A stretch of 32,832 nucleotides of DNA, taken from positions 1 to 32,832 of the IMG/VR virus record IMGVR_UViG_3300030106_003389; one strand, 5' to 3'. Under the pieces are notes generated by a model, which saw nothing but the letters and a program-made list of their open reading frames with translations, did no database searches and was not told the DNA's origin. Shown here in pieces: positions 6,712 through 12,432 of this stretch. Position numbers and translations under genes: made by a program. Source of the stretch: a virus. Each line of letters begins with the position of its first letter. Positions within the stretch are counted from its first letter, which is position 1.

Positions 6712-7365
6712 CTACTGAACCATGATTTCTCTGTCTAACTTGTCTATCTGCTCTTGCAATATTGCATGTTGTTTAGGATCAATACTTTCGAGAGATATCA
6801 TGTTGTTTTCTTCTTGCTGTATCAACTTGTCTAGCATTTCTTTTTTCTGCACAGCGTTTGTGTTTTCAGATTTTCTAATATTGTTTAGAGTCTTTGTCAC
6901 ATCTGTGCAATATTTTTTTACCTTCTCTTTGGTTTGATCTTTTTCTGTTTTTGCTTCTTGTGAATTATGATCTACCTCTTCATCAGTACCGATCTCCATC
7001 AAGAATAATTTTTGCAACAGATATTTGAAAGCGTAAGACAGAGCCTTGCCATATCCTTTGTCTTGGCTATCTATACCTGATCCAGGGAAATCTCCGATTG
7101 GTAGCTTATCTCCGCTGTCAATATCTATTATTTCACAAGCAACAGTAACGCTATGTATGTTTCCGTCTTTTGAACTAGACTTACATATTGGGATGAAGAT
7201 CAACCCATGCTCCTTGAACTGTTGTTTAATTTGTGTTGATACCATGTTGTGGGTTACAGATTTGTACGGCAACCCGCCTCCTTCTTGCTTGATGAGCTTT
7301 TTACATCCACCCATAACTGCATGAAGCTTTTGATATAAGTTTTTAGTTTCTTTTTTTTGTGTCAT
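6712..7365 (-). CDS. erf: ERF-family single-strand annealing protein
   Basis: The 217-residue protein carries the ERF core: LPYKSVTHNMV at 32-42 and DSQDKGYGKALSYAFKYLLQ at 99-118, followed by GTDEEVD at 126-132. ERF proteins (phage P22 type) form rings on single-stranded DNA and anneal complementary strands. After about residue 135 the sequence is charged and coiled-coil-like, as is common for the variable C-terminus. The ATG is preceded by AAGGAGAG lying in the end of the exonuclease gene. Paired with the adjacent exonuclease it forms a lambda Red-like system. Confidence 0.8.
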   Translation of the reverse strand: MTQKKETKNLYQKLHAVMGGCKKLIKQEGGGLPYKSVTHNMVSTQIKQQFKEHGLIFIPICKSSSKDGNIHSVTVACEIIDIDSGDKLPIGDFPGSGIDSQDKGYGKALSYAFKYLLQKLFLMEIGTDEEVDHNSQEAKTEKDQTKEKVKKYCTDVTKTLNNIRKSENTNAVQKKEMLDKLIQQEENNMISLESIDPKQHAILQEQIDKLDREIMVQ

Positions 7366-7366
7366 T

Positions 7367-8323
7367 TTAACTCTCCTTTATCGAAAATACTCTGGTCTCT
7401 GTGTATTGATCAGGTATTTTTATTACTTTTGTTTTCTGTCTTTTACTTGTTGTATGTCTGAGTAGGTAGCCCTGATAAGAGGCAAGCTCCACATCTTTCA
7501 TGTGCATTTTTATCTGCAATGACGCTTCATCTTTTCTTATCTTCGCAAGCTTCTCCTCGTCTCTCGCTTTTACAAACTTCTCAATCAAGGGTTTGAGATC
7601 GTCATTGTTACCCATGTCGACTACCTCTTTTAATTGATTACCTTTGTAAAGCTTACTCGCTTCTTTTGTGTCATGCGGATCGTACCAAAAGTCCTTGTTG
7701 TCAATGACTCCGTCGAACCTATTCCAAAAGTCTGTGCCAGCATTTTCTATGTCCTCAATCATCTGTTCGTCACGCTCGAAGACAAACCATTGTAGATCCC
7801 AGCCGTTGACTAGACGCACTAATATACCTACCTTGGCCTTACAGCAGAGCATCTGCTGTTGCAGCTGATAAAGATAGGCTGGCCTGATTGGGCTGTCTTG
7901 ATGACCTGAAAAGTTTTTTATCTCTACAACTACCTCACCTGGACCAAGGCTCCAGTTTTTGTTAGAGCTGTCTGTCACATCATAAGTTTTATCAAGCACA
8001 AGCATTCTGTCTATGCTTGATCCAAGCTTGCCGTTAGATAGCTCATGGATATACGCCTTTCTGGGTTGTATCAAAACAACCTTGCTAGCTATCTGCTTCT
8101 CGAAAGCACTCCTAAATAACTGTGCAATAGGATCTTCTAATGCTTTACCAGCAATAACCTTGGGGTTGTCAACTTGCTCAATCTCCATGCCCGAAGATTC
8201 TGAGACCGCTGCTTTCAGTATATCGTTGGGGGTGAGAAACCCCTCCCCCATGATAATTGTACCTATATTGCTAGCGCCTAGCTCCTTACGTGCGAAAGAG
8301 GTAAGTCTACCTGTGTCACTCAT
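7367..8323 (-). CDS. YqaJ-type PD-(D/E)XK recombination exonuclease
   Basis: The 318-residue protein shows the YqaJ/lambda exonuclease active-site order: GKALEDPIAQLF at 59-70 (Glu63), GSSIDRML at 101-108 (Asp105), VVVEIKNFSG at 131-140 (Glu134 and Lys136), and YLYQLQQQM at 150-158 (QxQ-type motif). Such enzymes degrade one strand of double-stranded DNA ends to expose single strands for the annealing partner. Residues 240-318 are a charged helical extension. The start ATG 8323 overlaps the upstream gene by 8 bases. The direct ERF neighbour supports the call. Confidence 0.75.
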   Translation of the reverse strand: MSDTGRLTSFARKELGASNIGTIIMGEGFLTPNDILKAAVSESSGMEIEQVDNPKVIAGKALEDPIAQLFRSAFEKQIASKVVLIQPRKAYIHELSNGKLGSSIDRMLVLDKTYDVTDSSNKNWSLGPGEVVVEIKNFSGHQDSPIRPAYLYQLQQQMLCCKAKVGILVRLVNGWDLQWFVFERDEQMIEDIENAGTDFWNRFDGVIDNKDFWYDPHDTKEASKLYKGNQLKEVVDMGNNDDLKPLIEKFVKARDEEKLAKIRKDEASLQIKMHMKDVELASYQGYLLRHTTSKRQKTKVIKIPDQYTETRVFSIKES

Positions 8324-8549
8324 CGTCTATCTCCAATCCAAATTTATCTAGAGCATTGATGCGTCTTTCTTTCTCTTCAATATCAAGGCTGTCCCAGTCC
8401 TCTGGCCAGATGAGACCTGGCACGGTTTTGTAGAACCTAGCCCTTCTCTCGATAACTGCCTCTCTATCTTTTGGATTCTGCTTGTCGCCTTCACACATGA
8501 TGTCGAACAATGCCGAAACCTTAGATACCATTTTTATTTGATCACTCAT
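8316..8549 (-). CDS. Small early protein, unknown
   Basis: The 77-residue protein starts at ATG 8549 (GAGG 5 bases upstream), overlapping the recombinase stop as TAATG; the longer in-frame start at 8591 lies inside the recombinase gene. It contains VSKVSALFDIMCEGDKQNPK and PGLIWPEDWDSLDIEEKERR. The product is acidic and probably helical. I recognise no family. It is sandwiched between recombinase and exonuclease, so it may be an accessory of the recombination module. Confidence 0.6.
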   Translation of the reverse strand: MSDQIKMVSKVSALFDIMCEGDKQNPKDREAVIERRARFYKTVPGLIWPEDWDSLDIEEKERRINALDKFGLEIDDE

Positions 8550-9193
8550 TATGTCCTCGCTAGTAGATTTTTTACTGTTGTTGGGTACCAAGCTTTGTCA
8601 TTCCAAGTCTTGACACCACGTTTATTTAGAGCATCAGCTATCCCTCTGAGAGATACGATGCCCGCCTGTTTGATACCTTGGATAATGCATAGCATATCTT
8701 TGGCAAACCCATCAGCGTTTTGTATTTGCTTTTTACGGCCATTTTCACCCGCTAACAGTAGATTGGTAGGGTTGCCCAGCTTTTTGCTGTTTTCAGCCTT
8801 TATACGGGCTAATGCAGCCTTAGTACGCTCTGATATCTGCAACCTTTCCATTCTGTCCATGGCAATTTTGAAACCTGCAAGCTTTTGATCAAGATCTGGG
8901 CTGTCAAGCATGTCTATTTTCATGGACTGATTGTCTTCTAGAAACTGGCCAACTTCGTAAGTACGGCCAATACGGCTAGATGAATACACAACAAACGGTG
9001 CTTTGAGTCTTTTTGCTGTCTTGATTGCATCAAGCAACACGGGCCTGTTTCTGAATCTTGTAGCTCCAGAGATACCCTCTTCCTCGAACCAGAGAATGTC
9101 ATGATCTTTGTATTTTTGTTGTATAGCAAACCTTTGGTTGGCTACGTCTTGTTTGTCTGTGCTGACTCTTACTAGTGCTATTACGTGTTTCAT
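8549..9193 (-). CDS. Serine recombinase (resolvase/invertase type)
   Basis: The 214-residue protein has the serine recombinase catalytic domain: ALVRVSTDKQDVANQR at 6-21 with Arg9 and nucleophile Ser11, EEGISGATRFRNRP at 38-51, SSSRIGRTYEVGQFL at 71-85 with Arg74 and Arg77, and the helix-E region QISERTKAALARIK at 119-132. A C-terminal helix-turn-helix follows (SLRGIADALNKRGVKT, about 181-196). The size fits resolvases/invertases, not large serine integrases. The SD (AGAGG) lies in a small hairpin. Substrate site and whether it resolves multimers, inverts DNA or integrates are unknown. Confidence 0.85.
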   Translation of the reverse strand: MKHVIALVRVSTDKQDVANQRFAIQQKYKDHDILWFEEEGISGATRFRNRPVLLDAIKTAKRLKAPFVVYSSSRIGRTYEVGQFLEDNQSMKIDMLDSPDLDQKLAGFKIAMDRMERLQISERTKAALARIKAENSKKLGNPTNLLLAGENGRKKQIQNADGFAKDMLCIIQGIKQAGIVSLRGIADALNKRGVKTWNDKAWYPTTVKNLLART

Positions 9194-9203
9194 TATTTTA
9201 TTT

Positions 9204-9217
9204 CCTCTCGTTAGAGG
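9204..9217 (-). promoter_or_regulatory. Hairpin enclosing the recombinase ribosome binding site
   Basis: In the transcript sense the bases read CCTCT-AACG-AGAGG-AAATAAA-ATG. The AGAGG ribosome binding site is exactly complementary to CCTCT four bases upstream, giving a perfect 5-bp stem with a tetraloop. The fold would hide the SD of the recombinase gene. Regulation by SD sequestration is inference. Confidence 0.5.
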
Positions 9218-9219
9218 CA

Positions 9220-9248
9220 GACAGGAAACCAGCCATTAGGAACCTGTC
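9220..9248 (-). promoter_or_regulatory. Dyad in the recombinase leader
   Basis: GACAGG-N17-CCTGTC is a perfect 6-base inverted repeat in the 79-base gap before the recombinase gene, with a further CC/GG pairing inside it. It could be an RNA stem in the leader, an operator, or a recombinase binding site. The sequence does not decide between them. Confidence 0.35.
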
Positions 9249-9268
9249 CACCCATTCAATGCTATTTC

Positions 9269-9298
9269 AGTATTACATGCTAGGTGTACGCATGTCAA
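9269..9298 (-). promoter_or_regulatory. Sigma70-type promoter for the recombinase/recombination operon
   Basis: On the minus strand a perfect -35 TTGACA (plus-strand 9293-9298) is followed after 18 bases by AATACT (9269-9274), with a TG just upstream of the -10 region. It lies in the end of the preceding gene and would yield a leader of roughly 70 bases holding both hairpins before the recombinase ATG. Confidence 0.5.
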
Positions 9299-9518
9299 CT
9301 AAAACATCATTGTCAATCTTGTACTTTGGTTGTGCAATGGTTCTGCCATATCCATCCTGAAATACGGTAGCGCCTTGCTCGCTCGTAGCCTCTTCATCAA
9401 TGACGAACAGACCAGCTTCCTTGAGACTTGCAATGTATCTACCTGTATATCCTTCGAGCTGTAACCACATACCTGTGTTTAGCAGATGTAGCGCCTCGTA
9501 TGCTTCTGACTCTGTCAT
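9273..9518 (-). CDS. Small early protein, unknown
   Basis: The 81-residue protein starts at ATG 9518, overlapping the previous stop as ATGA, with AGGAG 6 bases upstream. Motifs visible are EAYEALHLLNTGMWLQLEGY near the N-terminus and ATVFQDGYGRTIAQPKYKI in the second half. Its composition is balanced, without TM segment or metal motif. I do not recognise a family. The end of the gene contains the putative promoter for the downstream recombinase. Confidence 0.6.
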   Translation of the reverse strand: MTESEAYEALHLLNTGMWLQLEGYTGRYIASLKEAGLFVIDEEATSEQGATVFQDGYGRTIAQPKYKIDNDVLVDMRTPSM

Positions 9519-9784
9519 AATAACTCCTGCTGTTCTCCAGCTTCTTGTTTTTGTGTGAATCTAAAGTCAACCAATCTGTACGTTTTGTACGGCGGAAACT
9601 TAGATTTTGTTGGTTTGTTTTTATTGTTGATCAGGGCTGAACCCAGCGATGCTGGGCCAACCTCCAATACAATCTTACCTTTGTGTATGATCTGTAGTCC
9701 GCCCATCTTCATGGCCTTCTCACAGTCATAGTCTCTTACAGACAACATACCGTGGTAATACTTATTTACTTTTACTTGATGCAT
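9515..9784 (-). CDS. Small early protein, unknown
   Basis: The 89-residue protein starts at ATG 9784 with AGAGG 7 bases upstream. It begins MHQVKVNKYYHGMLSVRDYD and has a basic middle (NNKNKPTKSKFPPYKTYRL). The N-terminal beta-like segment and basic patch would allow nucleic-acid binding, but no family is recognised. It is part of the tightly packed leftward operon, probably early. Confidence 0.6.
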   Translation of the reverse strand: MHQVKVNKYYHGMLSVRDYDCEKAMKMGGLQIIHKGKIVLEVGPASLGSALINNKNKPTKSKFPPYKTYRLVDFRFTQKQEAGEQQELL

Positions 9785-9785
9785 G

Positions 9786-10064
9786 TTATACCTCTTCCCA
9801 GCCCATTAACTCACGAATGAGTTCGGAGTTACCGTTTGGGATGATTGAGTCTGCACCTGCACGACTGCCAACCCAAGTGAGTTTAGACTTATGCATTTTC
9901 ATATCACGCTCGTAAACTAAGTCATATGTGTCAACTTCTAGATCACCTAGCGCTTGCTCTCTAGAACAACCACAAGGCGATGAGTCAATTACATTTCTTA
10001 TCATTTCCTCTTGGCATGATTTAGGAAGTACGTCCTTCCAAGCAACATTCTTTTTGATTATCAT
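9786..10064 (-). CDS. Small early protein, unknown
   Basis: The start at ATG 10064 is preferred because AAGGAG lies 8 bases upstream; an in-frame ATG at 10082, overlapping the previous stop as TAATG, would add MQGENN. The 92-residue product holds DVLPKSCQEEMIRNVIDSSP, a CGCSREQA cysteine pair and YDLVYERDMKMHKSKLTW. The two cysteines are too few for a clear zinc site. Function unknown. Confidence 0.6.
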   Translation of the reverse strand: MIIKKNVAWKDVLPKSCQEEMIRNVIDSSPCGCSREQALGDLEVDTYDLVYERDMKMHKSKLTWVGSRAGADSIIPNGNSELIRELMGWEEV

Positions 10065-10081
10065 ATTGTTTTCTCCTTGCA

Positions 10082-10354
10082 TTAGTCTATAAAGCCGTGA
10101 GCTTTCTCTTCATAGCCAAGATCAGCCAAAGCTAAATCTATTTGATAGATCTGTTTGTTGATATTGCCTAGCCTTGTTTTATTTCTCTTGCTTTGAGTGT
10201 ATGCAAAAGTCAGTCTATTTCTTTCTTCAAGCAACTGATTGATCGTTTCACGTGAAACATTGTGTGGATCATAGAGTGATCCTGTTGTTGTTTTCCAATC
10301 TTTCATGATCTCTCCATGAATGTTCATTGGATATTGTGCGTCTTCTCTCTTCAT
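10082..10354 (-). CDS. First gene of the leftward early operon, helical protein
   Basis: The 90-residue protein starts at ATG 10354 with AGGAGA 7 bases upstream. The second half is a long charged helix (RETINQLLEERNRLTFAYTQ, then NKQIYQIDLALADLGYEEKA), probably a coiled coil. No DNA-binding motif is clear. As the first gene behind the consensus leftward promoter it would be among the earliest expressed. Function unknown. Confidence 0.6.
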   Translation of the reverse strand: MKREDAQYPMNIHGEIMKDWKTTTGSLYDPHNVSRETINQLLEERNRLTFAYTQSKRNKTRLGNINKQIYQIDLALADLGYEEKAHGFID

Positions 10355-10378
10355 CTTGTTTCTCCTATTTTATTTCAT

Positions 10379-10399
10379 TGAACAGATAACACCCGTTCA
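10379..10399. promoter_or_regulatory. Dyad overlapping the leftward transcription start
   Basis: TGAAC-N11-GTTCA is a perfect 5-base inverted repeat downstream of the leftward -10 element, over the expected start point. The GAAC/GTTC words resemble alphaproteobacterial LexA half-sites, but the spacing is 11 rather than 7. An operator role is inferred. Confidence 0.35.
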
Positions 10400-10405
10400 C
10401 CATTT

Positions 10406-10434
10406 ACAATACAGGAACAGTTTGATATTGTCAA
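10406..10434 (-). promoter_or_regulatory. Leftward early promoter
   Basis: On the minus strand a perfect TTGACA -35 (plus-strand 10429-10434) is followed after 17 bases by TATTGT (10406-10411), four matches to TATAAT. It points at the early operon starting at 10354. Host sigma70-type RNA polymerase should use it. Confidence 0.6.
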
Positions 10435-10441
10435 CAACTAA

Positions 10442-10462
10442 TTATGCACTATTGATGCATAA
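10442..10462. promoter_or_regulatory. Perfect 7-7-7 dyad operator upstream of the initiator gene
   Basis: TTATGCA-CTATTGA-TGCATAA is a perfect 7-base inverted repeat with a 7-base centre, 33 bases before the initiator ATG. A weak rightward promoter (TTGTCA at 10428-10433, 16 bases, TATTGA at 10450-10455) would lie partly inside it. TATGCA recurs inside the initiator gene, so autoregulation by the initiator is plausible but inferred. Confidence 0.5.
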
Positions 10463-10495
10463 CTGAAATAAGACGAAATAACATGGAGAAATAAA

Positions 10496-11350
10496 ATGAA
10501 AGACGACAACAGGGTAGACTACGGCAAGGGCAAGACACCTGGTCATTTCTGTGTACTACCACAAAGAGCAATAGTAGATCCACGATTCAAAGACCATCCC
10601 TCTGTATTCAGAGTATTGGCAGCACTTGGGAACTACACATCAAGGCAGGGCGTTTGCTGGCCCAATCAATCCACCATAGCTAGAGACTTACACTTATGTC
10701 AATCAACTGTATCCAGACATATCAAGCGATTGATCCAATGGGACTACATTCGATATGCTAGGAAACATCCAGGACTGAAGGGCAACAAATACTTCATGGT
10801 GTTTGATCCTGAGATTGTAGAGGCAGATGCAGCAGCAATTGCTACAGTACAAGACAGATCCTTTGAGGAGAAGCCTGAGATTCCAGCTGGCCCACTCAAT
10901 GATCCAAAAGCAAAGGTAAAGAAGACACCAACCAAACAGAGTAATAAACCTATTGAGAACAAGGAAGTTATGCATCCTAATGCATATTCAGATATGCACC
11001 CAGAGTACATACATAACAACATAACTAACAATGATATATATACTATAGGGCGAAACCTTTTGAATAAATTCGTACGTTTGTCTGAAGAGATATACGGACA
11101 AGTACGTGTGTACGATGAGAAACATATCAAGATTGTTGCAGGATGGTTGGAGCAAGGCCTTGATCCTGAGTATGCTGTAAAGAGAATGAGACATGTAATG
11201 CTGTGGAGACGTAGCAATAACCTGGATAGCCCTAAGTCTGTAGTATTCTTCAAGGATGCATTGTTCAAACAGGACAAGAACGACAAGGCACAAAGGGCAG
11301 AAGCTATGCTTAAAAAGCTAGGCAGGGGACTCAAGCGTATAAAGCGTTAA
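10496..11350 (+). CDS. Helix-turn-helix replication initiator protein
   Basis: The 284-residue protein has an N-terminal winged helix-turn-helix of the phage/plasmid initiator type: VFRVLAALGNYTSRQGVCWP at 38-57, QSTIARDLHLCQSTVSRHIK at 59-78, then a wing with YIRYARKHPGLKGNKYFMVF. A linker (about 120-180) is rich in Lys/Pro/Asn. The C-terminal part (about 185-284) is helical and could bind a host helicase loader. This split resembles lambda O, and the DNA encoding the linker holds an origin-like element. GGAG lies 7 bases before the ATG. A transcriptional regulator role is the alternative. Confidence 0.65.
   Translation: MKDDNRVDYGKGKTPGHFCVLPQRAIVDPRFKDHPSVFRVLAALGNYTSRQGVCWPNQSTIARDLHLCQSTVSRHIKRLIQWDYIRYARKHPGLKGNKYFMVFDPEIVEADAAAIATVQDRSFEEKPEIPAGPLNDPKAKVKKTPTKQSNKPIENKEVMHPNAYSDMHPEYIHNNITNNDIYTIGRNLLNKFVRLSEEIYGQVRVYDEKHIKIVAGWLEQGLDPEYAVKRMRHVMLWRRSNNLDSPKSVVFFKDALFKQDKNDKAQRAEAMLKKLGRGLKRIKR
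10968..11046 (+). other. Candidate replication origin inside the initiator gene
   Basis: Three ATGCA words (10970, 10980, 10994), two of them in a TATGCA-N6-TGCATA dyad, are followed by an AT-rich stretch (about 11005-11046) ending in alternating TA. Repeats beside an AT-rich tract within the linker of an initiator gene are the arrangement of lambda ori within O. TATGCA also occurs in the upstream dyad and at 11357-11362. Confidence 0.4.
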
Positions 11351-11423
11351 GGTTCGTATGCAGTTTATACACGCCTGGGGATTGCGGAAATACTTATTTT
11401 ATAAAATATACCCCTTCCCCCTC

Positions 11424-11450
11424 CCCCTGCGGTATATATATAGGGGCCTT
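11424..11450 (+). terminator. Possible terminator downstream of the initiator gene
   Basis: CCCCT (11424-11428) can pair with AGGGG (11442-11446) across a 13-base loop, and CCTTTT follows directly. The 173-base gap also has a pyrimidine-rich C-tract just before. The stem is short, so the call is weak. The rest of the gap, 11351-11423, shows nothing else clear apart from a TATGCA word. Confidence 0.3.
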
Positions 11451-11462
11451 TTACACAATTTT

Positions 11463-11491
11463 TTGGTCATTTTTTCATGAAATGGTATACT
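11463..11491 (+). promoter_or_regulatory. Late-operon promoter
   Basis: TTGGTC (11463-11468), a 17-base spacer and TATACT (11486-11491) with an extended TG at 11483-11484. It lies 30 bases before the first gene of the packaging operon, which has AGAGG before its ATG. The strong extended -10 may compensate for the weak -35. Confidence 0.5.
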
Positions 11492-11523
11492 AGAGCCAGG
11501 AAATAAACTAAGAGGTATAAAAC

Positions 11524-11784
11524 ATGGCAGGTCCAAAATTTAGTAATAGGCAGTTTAGGATCATGAAAGATCTCAATATTGCCAAAGGAACTGAGCTAGT
11601 AATAGAAATATGGCCTGGTTCAGACTGGGATAAAGAAAAAGGCTGCGCAATTCCTGTTCCTGGAGCATCTGACATCAAGCTTTACAAAAGATCAGAGCAA
11701 GCAAAATACAATAAGGGTGATCAAATGGCTTTTATGCGTGTATTTAACAACGTAGAAGAAAACAGCGGTAACCCTTTTGAATGA
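11524..11784 (+). CDS. First gene of the packaging operon, small unknown protein
   Basis: The 86-residue protein has AGAGG upstream of ATG 11524 and ends ATGA-overlapped with the terminase small subunit. It starts MAGPKFSNRQFRIMKDLNIA and includes ELVIEIWPGSDWDKEKGCAI. The composition suggests a compact mixed fold. I recognise no family. Position directly behind the promoter and before terminase suggests a packaging or early-late role, unproven. Confidence 0.6.
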   Translation: MAGPKFSNRQFRIMKDLNIAKGTELVIEIWPGSDWDKEKGCAIPVPGASDIKLYKRSEQAKYNKGDQMAFMRVFNNVEENSGNPFE

Positions 11785-12221
11785 AAAAAACTACAGCTAA
11801 AAAAAGGATAACCAAGCCTCCGCTAGATAGATTTGGCGGAGTAAGGGTTGTCCAGCGTAGGATTCAGAAATCTGAGATCATAGAACAAAACAAAGACGGG
11901 GTGGCTCAAGAACTCTTGGATGTTGCAAGGGCCAATATTACAGACATTGTGCATTGGACAGAATTAGGTACAATGACGGTAAAAGATCCGAAAGATATTC
12001 CAGAAGCAGCCATTAAGGCTATAAAAAAAATAAAATTGGTACAAACATCAGCGGGGCCTCAAATGGAAGTCGAACTGCATGATAAGGTAGCAGTACTTAG
12101 AATATTAGCCAAAGCATCAGGATTATTAGAACAACAAGAAGATATGGACAAACCAAGTGTTGTCGGTATCGTAATGCAGGGGCCAGATGGCAGACAAATG
12201 GACGAGAAAGCTGACAGCTGA
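11781..12221 (+). CDS. terS: Terminase small subunit
   Basis: The 146-residue protein has a basic N-terminus, a helical middle (AQELLDVARANITDIVHWTE) and a C-terminal VELHDKVAVLRILAKASGLL motif at about 97-116. That motif is the hallmark end of Terminase_2-type small subunits, where the oligomerising region meets the large-subunit contact. The small subunit recognises phage DNA and regulates cutting. ATG 11781 overlaps the upstream stop. One short overlapping gene separates it from the large subunit. Confidence 0.75.
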   Translation: MKKTTAKKRITKPPLDRFGGVRVVQRRIQKSEIIEQNKDGVAQELLDVARANITDIVHWTELGTMTVKDPKDIPEAAIKAIKKIKLVQTSAGPQMEVELHDKVAVLRILAKASGLLEQQEDMDKPSVVGIVMQGPDGRQMDEKADS

Positions 12222-12432
12222 CGAACAGGCTACAGCGCTAAAATTGATTCTAAAAAATAGGATTCCAGACAAAGACGGGGCAAGAGTGACAGGATTCCCA
12301 TTACAAAAATACCGAAGAATAATATCAGGACAAGGCACGATTGATAAAACAAGGATACAAAGCTTGTTTGAAAACCTAAGAAACTATGAAAGCACAGTAT
12401 CATCATTTGAAGAATTAGAAAACTATGAATGA
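12187..12432 (+). CDS. Small protein between terminase subunits
   Basis: The 81-residue protein overlaps the end of the small subunit by 35 bases in another frame and the start of the large subunit by 8. ATG 12187 has AGGGG about 6 bases upstream. Residues 9-60 (LTADEQATALKLILKNRIPD ... TGFPLQKYRRIISG) look like a compact helix-turn-helix-like fold. The deep overlap and lack of a named family leave some doubt, but the frame fills the gap between subunits exactly. Confidence 0.5.
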   Translation: MADKWTRKLTADEQATALKLILKNRIPDKDGARVTGFPLQKYRRIISGQGTIDKTRIQSLFENLRNYESTVSSFEELENYE

